Assembly (NCBI GenBank): GCA_020637335.1
Contig: JACJWC010000010.1
Coordinates: 157,737-221,736 of the forward strand
Length of the DNA stretch: 64,000 nucleotides
From: Acidobacteriota bacterium
GTDB lineage: Bacteria > Acidobacteriota > Holophagae > Acanthopleuribacterales > Acanthopleuribacteraceae
Direction: 5' to 3'
The translations under genes were made by a program, and so were the position numbers. Below, piece after piece: positions 27,338 to 36,628 of the stretch. The number at the start of each line of letters is the position of its first letter. Position 1 is the stretch's first letter. The notes under the pieces are model-generated. The model was not told the origin of the DNA. It made no database searches and was given only the letters and a program-made list of their open reading frames with translations.

Positions 27338-28630
27338 GTGAAACGCCGAATTTTCCTGAGCGGCCTGACCGGTTTGGGTCTGGCCGCCACCCGACTGCCC
27401 AAGGTGCAAAAAACCGAAGTGGAGCCGATAAACACCGCTCGAAACCTCATTTTTGTGCTGTTGGAGGGCGGGCCCAGCCACGTCGACACCTTTGACCTCA
27501 AAACATCGGCTTCCACGCCAGACCTGCTGGGCCCGGTGACACTTGCCAATGGTGCGCTTTGGCCAGCCGGGATCATGCCGAAACTGGCAACGATGAGCGA
27601 TCAGTTCAGTCTGGTGCGCGCCATTTCAGGGGTCGAAGCCGTCCACGAACGCGGCGTTTACCAACTGCTCACCGCACATCGTCAAAATGCTGCGTTCCAG
27701 GCCGATGTCCCGCACTTCGCAAGCATGCTCTCCTACCTGCTCGAAAACCAACGCTCACCACAGGACAGCTTGGCAACCGCCGTTATCATCGGCGCCAATC
27801 CCGCAAAAAACGGATTCCTCGATATTGGCCACCAAGGCCTTCAATTACGTGATGATGGTCAAATCCAACACCTTGAGCACCCATTTTCGGGTGAAGCCCG
27901 CCGGTTCGCGCTGTTAGACAACGTGTTGGCGGTCCGAAAGGAAAGCCAGGACCAACGTAAAGATTGGTTGCGCTTTCAAATTCAAGCGCGAGAAATGATG
28001 GCCAATCCCGTTCTGCAGAATTTAAGCGCCAGCCTGGTCGACACCGACTCCTTGGAAGGTCAATTCCTCAACCAGTGCCGTCTGGCCACCAAGATACTGG
28101 CTGAAAAAACCGGAACGCGGGTGATCCAATTGCAGCTTTCTGGCTGGGACCACCACGATTTCATCTACGGTGACCAGGAATTTGGTTTGCCGACCCGGGC
28201 GCGCGCCTTTGATACGGGCATGGCGGATTTAATCGAAAACCTAAGTCAGATACCCGGTCAGCAAAAAGAAAGCCTCTTGGATGAAACCTTGATTGTCGCT
28301 ATGGGTGAATTTGGCCGCACCACTGGCCCACTCAACAGTTCCCAAGGCCGCGACCACTTCCCATACGTGATTCCCGCCTTTTTTGCCGGTGGTGGAATCA
28401 AGCCGGGCCGCATCATTGGCAAATCCAGCGGTGATGGTAGTTATATTGTGGATCCGGGCTGGTCTCACGCTCGTTACATGGGGATTCCCGACATTTTAGC
28501 CACCTGTTATTCCGCCATGGGTTTTGATTGGTACCAAACCTTTAGCGAAACGCCTTCAGGTCGTACGTTCGAGATGGTGCCACCAACCCCGTTGGGCCCG
28601 GCCTATGACATCGCCGGTTTATTTAGTTGA
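27338..28630 (+). CDS. DUF1501 protein (sulfatase-like, exported)
   Basis: Protein of 430 residues of the DUF1501 family, built on an alkaline-phosphatase/sulfatase-like fold; its biochemical role is unknown. The N-terminus MKRRIFLSGLTGLG carries a twin-arginine-like export signal (RRIFL). Family segments visible are LLEGGPSHVDTFDLK (about 41-55), the GVYQLLTAH region, SGWDHHD (about 267) and VAMGEFGRTTG followed by GRDHFP (about 326-345), which hold the His/Asp candidates for metal binding. The GTG at 27338 follows CAGGGGGACGATT. The stop overlaps the region just before the DUF1549/1553 gene, which is the classic partner of this family in planctomycetes, verrucomicrobia and acidobacteria. 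Confidence 0.88.
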   Translation: MKRRIFLSGLTGLGLAATRLPKVQKTEVEPINTARNLIFVLLEGGPSHVDTFDLKTSASTPDLLGPVTLANGALWPAGIMPKLATMSDQFSLVRAISGVEAVHERGVYQLLTAHRQNAAFQADVPHFASMLSYLLENQRSPQDSLATAVIIGANPAKNGFLDIGHQGLQLRDDGQIQHLEHPFSGEARRFALLDNVLAVRKESQDQRKDWLRFQIQAREMMANPVLQNLSASLVDTDSLEGQFLNQCRLATKILAEKTGTRVIQLQLSGWDHHDFIYGDQEFGLPTRARAFDTGMADLIENLSQIPGQQKESLLDETLIVAMGEFGRTTGPLNSSQGRDHFPYVIPAFFAGGGIKPGRIIGKSSGDGSYIVDPGWSHARYMGIPDILATCYSAMGFDWYQTFSETPSGRTFEMVPPTPLGPAYDIAGLFS

Positions 28631-28641
28631 GGAGGACCAGA

Positions 28642-30468
28642 ATGAAATACCTGCTTTTGCTGCTCGTAACGCTTCCCCTCCTCGCCCAATCCGATTTGGA
28701 CAGTTATAAACAGGTAGAGTGTGCCCAAAACGCACAAAACCTCGTCGACGACTTGGGGTTTCTGCGCCGCATTTATATCGATCTGACTGGTAAACTTCCC
28801 AACGACCAAGAGGTCGAAGCGTTTCTGGCCAATCCGCAAAGTGATAAACGCGCCCAACTGATTGACCAATTGCTCGTCAGCTCTGCCTTTGTCGATCGTT
28901 GGACGTTTTTCCTGGAAGAGTTGTTTGTTTCCACCCGTTTGGTGGAAGAGGGTTTATTTCGCAATGCCTTTCATGACACCTTGCGAACCGCAATGGTCGA
29001 ACAAAAAAGCTGGGACCAAATTACCAAAGACGTGTTGACCTATTCAGGCCTCTCGGTTGGATCCGGCTCAAGCCAAACCTATTTCAAGGAAATGTTTCGC
29101 ACCGATTACCGCTTGGATTATCTGGATGATCAGGCCAGTTTCACATCTAGAGCCTTCCTGGGGGTCAACTTCGATTGCATCAGTTGCCACGATGGGGCCT
29201 ATCACCTCGAAGACATAAACAAGGGTTTAAGCGTGATGCGTCGCCAACAATTATGGGAGATGGCGGCCTTCTTTTCCGCCATGTATGCCGCCATTCCCTA
29301 CGAATATGCACGCCGAGACGATGTGCTTTATCACGTGGAAATGGTGGATTTGGACGGCACAGGCTACAGCCAGCGCACCCATTTCCTGATCGGCAATCAG
29401 GACACACCTCCCGGAGAATACCTGGCACAGAGCGAAGCAGGGCAAGGCATGCGCAAACCGCGCGAGGGCGACTTGGTCAGCCCGCGCTACTACCTCGATG
29501 GGGCTACGCCCCAGCCCGGCGAATCCCGGCGTATGGCCCTGGCCCGCATGATCGTTCAGGACCCGCAATTTGCCCGAAACTTTGTTAATCGCGTGTGGGC
29601 CCATTTCTTTGGACGCGGCTTTGTCGAACCCTTGGATGGCTGGGATTTGGCGCGTTTAACCCCAGAATCGGCAGCAGCCTTTGAGACGAGCGTTCAAGCC
29701 ATCTCACCCGACCTGCTCAATTTCCTGGCCGACCGGTTCAGCCAAAGTGGCTTTGATATACGTCAACTCATTCGAACCATCGTTTTATCCAAGGTCTATC
29801 AATGGGACTATTTAAACCAAGCCGATCCTTGTGATGACAGTTTTTCCTATTGGCGCGAAAATCGACGAACGCGTCGCTTAGAGGCCGAATCCCTTTTGGA
29901 TGCCTTTGCCTCAATTAGTGGATTTCCAGCACGCTACATCATTAGTGGAAAACTGGATCAGCCCGTTACATCCGCCTGGCAACTGCCATCCACGGATGAA
30001 CCCAACCCCTACGCGCTCTTTATGGCCCGCGATGATGGCAGTTATGGCCTGCGTGTCACGCTCCAATCCCTGGGATTTTCTTCGCTGGAAGAGTTTTTTT
30101 TCCTGCAAGAGTTTGCGCGAACCACCTTAGCAGAAATGGGTCGTGGCAGCCGCGAAGATGGGGTTCCGAGAACCTCCAAGGCCAACATTCAGAACACCTT
30201 GCGCCACTTCAATGCGAATGGTTGGAATTACTATCTGGAAACACTCGACTTTTATCCACGCCTCAAAACCAAGGCCCAAGCTCTGGAGGCGGGTTTGTTG
30301 ACCCGGGAAGACGTAATTCAAAAGATGTTCCGTGAAATGCTGTTCCGGGCTGCAACGGATGAGGAAGTCAATGTGCTGATCCAAGGCCTGAGCGATCAAC
30401 CGGCAAACCAAGTTGTCGCCAACCTGTTTTGGGTCCTACTCAACCACCCCGATTTCCTGTATTACTAA
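28642..30468 (+). CDS. DUF1549/DUF1553 protein with a CxxCH haem motif
   Basis: Exported protein of 608 residues (signal peptide MKYLLLLLVTLPLLAQ). An N-terminal PSCyt2/DUF1549 domain begins DLGFLRRIYIDLTGKLP near residue 38; a single c-type haem-binding motif Cys179-Ile-Ser-Cys182-His183 lies in NFDCISCHDGAYH; a C-terminal PSD1/DUF1553 domain starts with RRMALARMIVQDPQFARNFVNRVWAHFFGRGF near 295 (read in parts) and runs to the end. These proteins pair with DUF1501 and are thought to work with secreted polymer breakdown, but no reaction is proven. A strong GAGGAGGACCAGA precedes the ATG at 28642; an earlier TTG overlaps the DUF1501 stop. The TlpA-like gene follows 16 nt later. Confidence 0.88.
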   Translation: MKYLLLLLVTLPLLAQSDLDSYKQVECAQNAQNLVDDLGFLRRIYIDLTGKLPNDQEVEAFLANPQSDKRAQLIDQLLVSSAFVDRWTFFLEELFVSTRLVEEGLFRNAFHDTLRTAMVEQKSWDQITKDVLTYSGLSVGSGSSQTYFKEMFRTDYRLDYLDDQASFTSRAFLGVNFDCISCHDGAYHLEDINKGLSVMRRQQLWEMAAFFSAMYAAIPYEYARRDDVLYHVEMVDLDGTGYSQRTHFLIGNQDTPPGEYLAQSEAGQGMRKPREGDLVSPRYYLDGATPQPGESRRMALARMIVQDPQFARNFVNRVWAHFFGRGFVEPLDGWDLARLTPESAAAFETSVQAISPDLLNFLADRFSQSGFDIRQLIRTIVLSKVYQWDYLNQADPCDDSFSYWRENRRTRRLEAESLLDAFASISGFPARYIISGKLDQPVTSAWQLPSTDEPNPYALFMARDDGSYGLRVTLQSLGFSSLEEFFFLQEFARTTLAEMGRGSREDGVPRTSKANIQNTLRHFNANGWNYYLETLDFYPRLKTKAQALEAGLLTREDVIQKMFREMLFRAATDEEVNVLIQGLSDQPANQVVANLFWVLLNHPDFLYY

Positions 30469-30484
30469 ACGCAGCCACAAGCCT

Positions 30485-31108
30485 ATGCGCCCCTTAACCG
30501 TATTGATTTTTTGCCTGGTTGCTTTGAATGCCTTTGGGCAAAACAATGAATTAAGCCCAGAAGAACAAGCTCGATTTGACCAGATTTTGGCGGATTATTC
30601 GCACTTGCAAGTCGCAAAAGTACACCGGGGGCTGGGGCAATTAATAAGCGATTATCCGCATCTGAACCACGCCTTACCCGTTGCGCGATTCGCCAAAAAC
30701 CTGGTTGATATCGGCAAACCGGCACCGTCATTAGATTCAGTCCAATGGATTCAAGGCGCACCCGCTCCCGCAAAATTATCCGTTCTGGTTTTTTGGACAC
30801 CCGATTGTCCGCATTGCCTTGAGGACCTACCCCACAGCCAGGAACTCTCGTGCCAGTTCAATGACCAAGATGTTCAATTCATCGGCCTAACGCCCAATGA
30901 CACAACCGAAATCAAAGCCAAAATTGCGGATTCCTTGCGCAGCAGTGCAACCAGCTTTCCAGCAGGCGTGGTTCCCGAAGAATGGAAAACCCGCTGGGAC
31001 CTGTCCCGTTTGCCGCTGGCACTCCTCGTTCGCGACGGGCGGATCGTTTGGCGTGGTCATCCACTTTGGATATCCGCTGAAACCCTGGAAGCTGCTTTGG
31101 ACTATTAA
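30485..31108 (+). CDS. TlpA-like periplasmic thioredoxin
   Basis: Exported thiol-disulfide protein of 207 residues: signal peptide 1-19 (MRPLTVLIFCLVALNAFGQ), a helical segment (20-85), then an AhpC-TSA/redoxin-type thioredoxin fold. The active site is CPHC in FWTPDCPHCLEDLP, and the cis-proline lies in LSRLPLALLV. TlpA/ResA-type proteins often reduce cysteines of c-type cytochrome haem sites, which would suit the CxxCH protein encoded 16 nt upstream; that link is inference from position. The ATG at 30485 lacks a strong ribosome site, so translation is probably coupled to the upstream gene. Confidence 0.83.
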   Translation: MRPLTVLIFCLVALNAFGQNNELSPEEQARFDQILADYSHLQVAKVHRGLGQLISDYPHLNHALPVARFAKNLVDIGKPAPSLDSVQWIQGAPAPAKLSVLVFWTPDCPHCLEDLPHSQELSCQFNDQDVQFIGLTPNDTTEIKAKIADSLRSSATSFPAGVVPEEWKTRWDLSRLPLALLVRDGRIVWRGHPLWISAETLEAALDY

Positions 31109-31635
31109 ATATTAAAGGACCTCCCAATGAAGGCGGAACCCGAAGGTATATGAACATGGAGGACCTGTTTGGCTACCAAGCCAACCAAGAGTTCGCCTAG
31201 CCAGGGAGGTAGAAATCCTTCCGGCTAAATACCAAAACAACCTAAAAAAGGACTACCCTAAAAACAAAAGTGCGAAAAACTCTGGACACTACCGTCTGGT
31301 ACTCTCCTTCACGGGTGCCTCAGTGGCCGAGATTAATCACTTTGAGGCAACCCTTTATGAAAGGCATCTCAGGCATGAAAAAGTGAGACAATCAAAACTA
31401 AAGGCAAAAAAACGAAAACCAAATGACCCTGGCCCCTTATGGTGACATAGTAGGTCTAGACAATGATTGTCTATTTTATTCATTCCATATCCGATCCGGC
31501 GGTGACCATAGTTTTTCTTCTATTTTTTTTCGAAACTTTCCTGGAGCCTCTTCAATTTGCTTTCCAAGGCCGTCAACAAGATTTCCCAAATCTTCAAACA
31601 ATTCATCAGAGGTGCGGTCTGAACTCCAAAAAACT
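31109..31635. other. AT-rich gene-free stretch with hairpins
   Basis: No convincing gene in 527 bases between two convergent operons. Two small inverted repeats are visible: TTGGCT/AGCCAA (31169-31184, loop of four) and TAGCC...GGCTA (31198-31227, extended by a G-rich/C-rich arm). Very short frames such as 31150-31200 (17 codons) have no support. No T-tract follows either hairpin in plus orientation, so neither is a standard terminator. Base composition drops sharply from here to about 32800. Confidence 0.4.
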
Positions 31636-32088
31636 TCATTCAAAAAAATACCCAGCACCAATTAACTTTTCTTTCACCAATAAATACTCATTGTAATCAA
31701 AAAAACAGTTGCAAGAAAACACGATTAAATTTTCATGAAAAAATGAAAAATGTTTCATGAAAAAGTACATATTTTCGTGAATTGATATTTGCCTTTTATC
31801 GTAGCTCGCAACAATACTCCCCTTACAATCAACTATTTCAAACGCACCAGAGTCAGAAATAACGGCTTCATACCCTGCAAACAAAAAACACCTTCCCCTA
31901 AAGAACAAGATGAGAATCACAGGGAAGATCAATAAATACAATACAAATATATTAAAATTAAGATTTATTACAATTTTTAACACCAAAACAATCAATAAAC
32001 TCAACACCAATAATGTTGCAAGTAAAGATGCAAGTAAAATTCCATCGAGCATTCTTTTTGGCTGTAATGAATTATCCAACTTAAACAT
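31636..32088 (-). CDS. Small two-helix membrane protein, possible immunity partner of the RHS protein
   Basis: Protein of 150 residues, not recognised. Two hydrophobic helices occupy about 15-40 and 45-65, followed by a roughly 85-residue cytoplasmic or periplasmic part rich in Phe/Tyr/Glu (HENMYFFMKHFSFFHENL). The gene is very AT-rich compared with its neighbours. Its ATG lies 10 nt after the stop of the RHS reading frame, and the TGAGG of that stop doubles as its ribosome site. The last gene after an RHS-type variable C-terminal domain is very often the cognate immunity protein; membrane helices fit immunity against a membrane-active or periplasmic effector. This role is inference from position only. 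It could also be an accessory membrane protein. Confidence 0.5.
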   Translation of the reverse strand: MFKLDNSLQPKRMLDGILLASLLATLLVLSLLIVLVLKIVINLNFNIFVLYLLIFPVILILFFRGRCFLFAGYEAVISDSGAFEIVDCKGSIVASYDKRQISIHENMYFFMKHFSFFHENLIVFSCNCFFDYNEYLLVKEKLIGAGYFFE

Positions 32089-32098
32089 TATCTAAACC

Positions 32099-35000
32099 TC
32101 AGTTTGACGCTTCAATATTTAATTTTCCGCTGATGAACTCTTTTATTTTATCTAACGAACCATTATCCTCCAGAATCTTTATTTGAACCTCAGATTGCAA
32201 ACTTTGAAAGCTGATATTTACACTGGCTTTTGAATTAACCCCTGCACCAATTCCCACACCTAGTATTAGGTGCTCATCAAGTATCAAGTAAGCCTCTTTT
32301 AAATCTTTTGCGTTCATTAACAAGGATGCTCCCTGAGCAGTTATCCCTACAGACACCGAAGTCACATTCAAAAATTTCAGAGCTGGTATTCGTTTGGCAA
32401 TGAATGTGCCATCAAAATTAAATAAATCAATTGAAATTCCTCCAAAATTATCAATTGAGCCAGCAGTATAAAGCAAATTGACAGACCCCTGAATTCCATA
32501 TTTTCCTTTGAAATCGTTACCCCATAACAGGCCGACGCCGATAGACCCGCCAAGATAACCTTGTACAACAGTTTCACCCATCATACCTTTCCAGGATAAT
32601 CTTCTTAATATGTCGGTTGGTGTTTTAAAAAATGTTGGGAAATAATCTTTAGTACCCCAGGCCCCAATAGCAGCAGTTGACGTTGCGTATGCGGCACTAA
32701 AATTTGCAATTGACAGGGGTGTCCCAAGCGATTCTTCCAAATTCACCATAATGGCAATGGCTTCCTCACCATTAGCATCAACAAAAAACAATGGCCTATT
32801 GCCGACGTAGGAGTAGGCGTTGTTGAATTCGCGTTTGGGGTCGACGGCGAGGAAGCGGCCGATGTTGGGATCGTAGAAACGGGCACCGTAGTAGTAGAGA
32901 TCGAGATCGGGTTCCTTTTCCTGACCGGTGTATTGGTGGGGTTCGGAATCGCTGGAGGCTGAGTAGGCTTCGCGCCAGGAGACACCGTAGGGATCGGCAT
33001 CACCTGCCCGTTGGATCAGCGCCTCTTGGAGGGTGCTGGCGTACAGGGCCAGGGTCATTTTGGTTGAACCCAGGTGGTCCTTGACGTAGACGGCGGTTCG
33101 GTTGCGCGATTTGTAACCGGTGCGTTCGCTACCGGCAAAGGTGTAGGCCCGTTTGACCCGCCCATGTGCATCCAGTTCAGCCAAGTTTTCGGTTCCGTAG
33201 GGGATGTAATAGGTGATTTCGTTGGGGGTTGCCGGGTTGTAGTCACTGTCCAACTCCCGTTTGATGCGTGTCCCCGTATGATCGTAAGTAAAGGTCTCGC
33301 GCACCGGCTGATACCCAATGACGGCAATGGCTGTTGGCAAAATCGGGAAGCGGGCATCGCCATAGGTAAAGGTGTAATTGCGTGAATTGCCGTCCTTATG
33401 GGTGGCGTAGGAAGTGATATTGCCAATGCCGTCGTATTGCATCGCGTCGTAGTACCGGGGCCGTGTGGTCCCATCCACTGCTAAGTCCACTTGGGTCAAT
33501 TGGTTTTTGCCATTGGGAACGGCATGGGACAGTTCCCATTCCTGGTCATTGGGTTGGTTGTTGGCCCCACTGGGCACATTGACCCGCCATTCCTTCTTCC
33601 GGTTGCCATTGGCGTCATATTCGTAACTATTTTCCACCGTTTCGTTCGTACCAGTCGTGTTCCACGCCACGTTGCTGTGCAGCAGTTGGCTGATCAGATC
33701 GTAAGTGAAGCGCCGTTGGTTCTGGAAGGTTGAACCGGTAATCGGTCCATAGGTTTCTGTCATTTCGCCGATGTTGCCATTAAAGGTCTGGTAGCCACTG
33801 GCGGCCTGTTCATAGCCAAAAGATTGTTTAAACACGCTGAACTGGCTACTGGTCAGGGTCTCCCCGCTCATGGCCAGATCGCGAATATCGTATTGGGCCC
33901 GACGAACCAGGCCGGCTGCATCGATCATCTTGGCGACGTGGCCGGTAGGGGCGTGGACGTACTCGGCGGTTTGCTGGGCTATCGTATTGCTGGGTGTGAA
34001 GCCGCCGACTGTAGCAGCTGCCGGATCGACCAGCGGACCCAGATAGGTCGTAGCCTGATCTGCCTGACTGCTGCTTCCCCCTGCATTTTTGGCCTGAAAA
34101 GCCACTTCCAACTTCAGGCGCCAGGTGATCGGACGCAGATCATAGACCTGGACCAGGCGGTCCCAGGCATCATAGGCATAACCCATCTGCATGCCGGTGA
34201 ACATGTCCCGGTACTCCGTCAATTTCCCATCGAACCCTTCATATTTCCAGAAGGACACATGCGGTTCGTTCAAGCCCTGAATCAAGCGGACTCGGGCCAG
34301 GATGAGACCGCGATCATCGTAGTACAAGCGTTCGGCACTGGTGTGGGTACGCGTCTCGGTTTGCAGGCCGTAACCACTGCCCCACGTGGCTGAACCCGCA
34401 CCAAAAACGGAATCGTAGCTGGTTTGGAGCGTTGCCAGGCTGGGCCAACGCGCTTCAGTCCCACTCCAGGGCGGGTTGGTATCCGTGGGATACCCATCAT
34501 AGCTGACCGCGAGCTGCGAATTAGAAACAAGCGTCCGAGCTATTTGCTCGTTCGCAGGGGTGGCAGGATCGTCGACCCGGCTGGCGGATTGAACCCGTTC
34601 GGTTTGATAGGCCCAATCGGCCTCATCCAGAGCCCGACTGAAGGTAATGTCGCGGGTCTCAATTGCCCGGCCCAAGTCGTCATAGACCACTTCCGTCCAG
34701 CGGTTGGGATTGGCTGCACGTTGCTTGCTATCTTGAGCGAAACGCAACCAGCCGACTTTGTTGTACTTGGACAGGGTGGTTCCAGCATCGGGTTCCGTCA
34801 CCTGAATAATGCGTTGGAAGCGGTCGTAGGTGTATTGGGTCGCCAGACCCGCTTCAAGGGTTACCTGATTAATGGACCAGGTGGGGGCTGTTCCGGCAGT
34901 AACCTGCAAGGCGCGGGGCGGATAACTTTTTTGCAACCGACCATAGCCATCCACCACATTGAAGCTGACCAGGTTGGCCGAATCCCCATTATTCTGGTCT

Positions 35001-36628
35001 AGACGGGTTGCGTAATTAGCAGGTAAATAAACGGTATCAGGTTTTAATTCGGCAGCTGACTCCGGACCAGCATCCGTCACCACCGTTAAGCCCCAACTTT
35101 CCATGAGGTCTGCGCTGGGATTGACCACGGTGATCAGCGTGATCTCGCTGTCATTGCCGCTAAAGGTAGCGATAACACTGCCTTCGGGATCGACAGCCAA
35201 GGTACCGAACATTCCGGACACCCAGGTTCCGTTCAGCTTGACCGATGGCAGGCTGTACAAGGTGGGCAGACCCGTCAGGTTGGGGGCCTTGACGGTAAAG
35301 TAATGGAAACGCGGATACCGCAAAGTGGACCAGTCCGGTAGGGCGGGATCGGAACCCAGGGCCTGACCCAGCGGGACTTCCGCCACCACGCGTCCACGCG
35401 GATCCGCCTCATACAGTCTCTCGGAATAAGTGCGATCGCCCGGCTGTACATCCACATAGGGCACACTTTCGCCGGGTAGCGTTTTGTCGCTGGACCAGAA
35501 TGCATTAGCGGCCGCATAGGTTTGGGCACGGGTTCCCGTTACTGGGAAATTGGCAACGGACTGGGCCTGGTAAAAGGCTTTGGCCGATTTCACTGGGCGG
35601 CCCAGCGCATCAAACGTAGTGGTTCCCGAGACCAGGACCTGACCATTGAGGTCCGTACTGGGGCTGTGGCTGCCCAATGCACGGACTTCCTGGGCGCGAC
35701 CCAAGCGATCAGTGAAACTGATGCTGTAGGCCTTTCGACCGCCGGCCTGGTGGCTGACATTGAGGATCCGATTGTGATTCGCATCCACCTGGGTCAGCCA
35801 GGCACTGAATTGGCTGGCACTCACCTGCTCCGATCCCGCTGCCGCTGTGGGGATCGCTGCAGAACCGCCGCGGTTCAGAGCCGATTCCGGCACAAAGACC
35901 ACTAGGATGAAACGGTTACTTTCATAGCGGTAGATCAGATTCTGGACCGTGGCCCAGGACCCGACCCGGGTCAGGCTTTGGGCCTGGCGATGGGTCCAGG
36001 TGAATGGGGCTGCCGTGTCCTTGAGGTGCTCGGGGTATGGGACGAGGAAGAGCAGGTGCTGGTTACTTTCCGACAAAGCCGGATCGTAAGGGATTTTCAG
36101 CCATTGGTAGGTGTCCAATCCCAGATCCCCGATCGGCAGGCTGGCGGGGTTTCCACTCTGAGGTTGTTGGCCTAATACCCAGAACCGGTCATGGGCCTGG
36201 TTGTTCAGGCTTGCATCATCGGGTTCCAGAATCACCGCTTCCGGGGCATAACTCTTGGCCAACGCATTTTCCAACGCAGCGTTTCCACTCAACACCGTGT
36301 CTGCATCACTCGGTAACGGAATCGGGCCCGGATCCAGAGATTGCGGCCAGCGAATACCCCCGGTAATCGGCTGATTGCGGCTAAAACTGACGCCCACACT
36401 GGCCATGGGATCCGAACCGCTGGCGTTGTCGTATTGCAGTTCCAAGCTACAGGCCACGCTGTTTGATCCGTTCCAGAACGCAGATCCGAACTGGTCCTGC
36501 GGGATTGAGGCTTGGATCCCGGGCGGATAACTCACCGCTGTGCCATGAAAAAGCCCGGAGAACGGAAGGCCGCATTGCTGTCCCAACTGGATCCATTCCA
36601 GTACTGGCTGCCCTGCTTCCAGCGCCAT
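32099..36628 (-). CDS. RHS-repeat protein, 3' part of a frameshifted giant gene
   Basis: Frame of 1,509 codons with YD/RHS repeats (about 400-1,230), a conserved RHS-core end (GARFYDPNIGRFLAVDP near 1,255, then NAYSYVGNRPLFFVDANGEEA) and a variable C-terminal domain (about 1,285-1,509). That last part is AT-rich, beta-rich and unrelated to anything I recognise, the usual site of toxins in RHS proteins. The nominal start (ATG 36628) has no signal peptide and no ribosome site, and its first about 27 codons are merely a shifted reading of the gene upstream. From residue about 28 (HGTAVSYPPG) it continues the repeat domain broken off in that gene. One extra T near 36548-36552 would join them into an about 3,180-residue secreted protein. 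Confidence 0.85.
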   Translation of the reverse strand: MALEAGQPVLEWIQLGQQCGLPFSGLFHGTAVSYPPGIQASIPQDQFGSAFWNGSNSVACSLELQYDNASGSDPMASVGVSFSRNQPITGGIRWPQSLDPGPIPLPSDADTVLSGNAALENALAKSYAPEAVILEPDDASLNNQAHDRFWVLGQQPQSGNPASLPIGDLGLDTYQWLKIPYDPALSESNQHLLFLVPYPEHLKDTAAPFTWTHRQAQSLTRVGSWATVQNLIYRYESNRFILVVFVPESALNRGGSAAIPTAAAGSEQVSASQFSAWLTQVDANHNRILNVSHQAGGRKAYSISFTDRLGRAQEVRALGSHSPSTDLNGQVLVSGTTTFDALGRPVKSAKAFYQAQSVANFPVTGTRAQTYAAANAFWSSDKTLPGESVPYVDVQPGDRTYSERLYEADPRGRVVAEVPLGQALGSDPALPDWSTLRYPRFHYFTVKAPNLTGLPTLYSLPSVKLNGTWVSGMFGTLAVDPEGSVIATFSGNDSEITLITVVNPSADLMESWGLTVVTDAGPESAAELKPDTVYLPANYATRLDQNNGDSANLVSFNVVDGYGRLQKSYPPRALQVTAGTAPTWSINQVTLEAGLATQYTYDRFQRIIQVTEPDAGTTLSKYNKVGWLRFAQDSKQRAANPNRWTEVVYDDLGRAIETRDITFSRALDEADWAYQTERVQSASRVDDPATPANEQIARTLVSNSQLAVSYDGYPTDTNPPWSGTEARWPSLATLQTSYDSVFGAGSATWGSGYGLQTETRTHTSAERLYYDDRGLILARVRLIQGLNEPHVSFWKYEGFDGKLTEYRDMFTGMQMGYAYDAWDRLVQVYDLRPITWRLKLEVAFQAKNAGGSSSQADQATTYLGPLVDPAAATVGGFTPSNTIAQQTAEYVHAPTGHVAKMIDAAGLVRRAQYDIRDLAMSGETLTSSQFSVFKQSFGYEQAASGYQTFNGNIGEMTETYGPITGSTFQNQRRFTYDLISQLLHSNVAWNTTGTNETVENSYEYDANGNRKKEWRVNVPSGANNQPNDQEWELSHAVPNGKNQLTQVDLAVDGTTRPRYYDAMQYDGIGNITSYATHKDGNSRNYTFTYGDARFPILPTAIAVIGYQPVRETFTYDHTGTRIKRELDSDYNPATPNEITYYIPYGTENLAELDAHGRVKRAYTFAGSERTGYKSRNRTAVYVKDHLGSTKMTLALYASTLQEALIQRAGDADPYGVSWREAYSASSDSEPHQYTGQEKEPDLDLYYYGARFYDPNIGRFLAVDPKREFNNAYSYVGNRPLFFVDANGEEAIAIMVNLEESLGTPLSIANFSAAYATSTAAIGAWGTKDYFPTFFKTPTDILRRLSWKGMMGETVVQGYLGGSIGVGLLWGNDFKGKYGIQGSVNLLYTAGSIDNFGGISIDLFNFDGTFIAKRIPALKFLNVTSVSVGITAQGASLLMNAKDLKEAYLILDEHLILGVGIGAGVNSKASVNISFQSLQSEVQIKILEDNGSLDKIKEFISGKLNIEASN

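Noticed and set aside
36545..36556. Programmed -1 frameshifting at C TTT TTC
   Set aside because: The heptamer departs from the X XXY YYZ pattern in the P site and I see no obvious downstream stem; a missing base explains the data more simply.
36553..36628. ATG at 36628 as the real start of the RHS gene
   Set aside because: No ribosome site, no signal peptide, and the first 25 codons overlap a well-conserved beta-domain read in the other frame.
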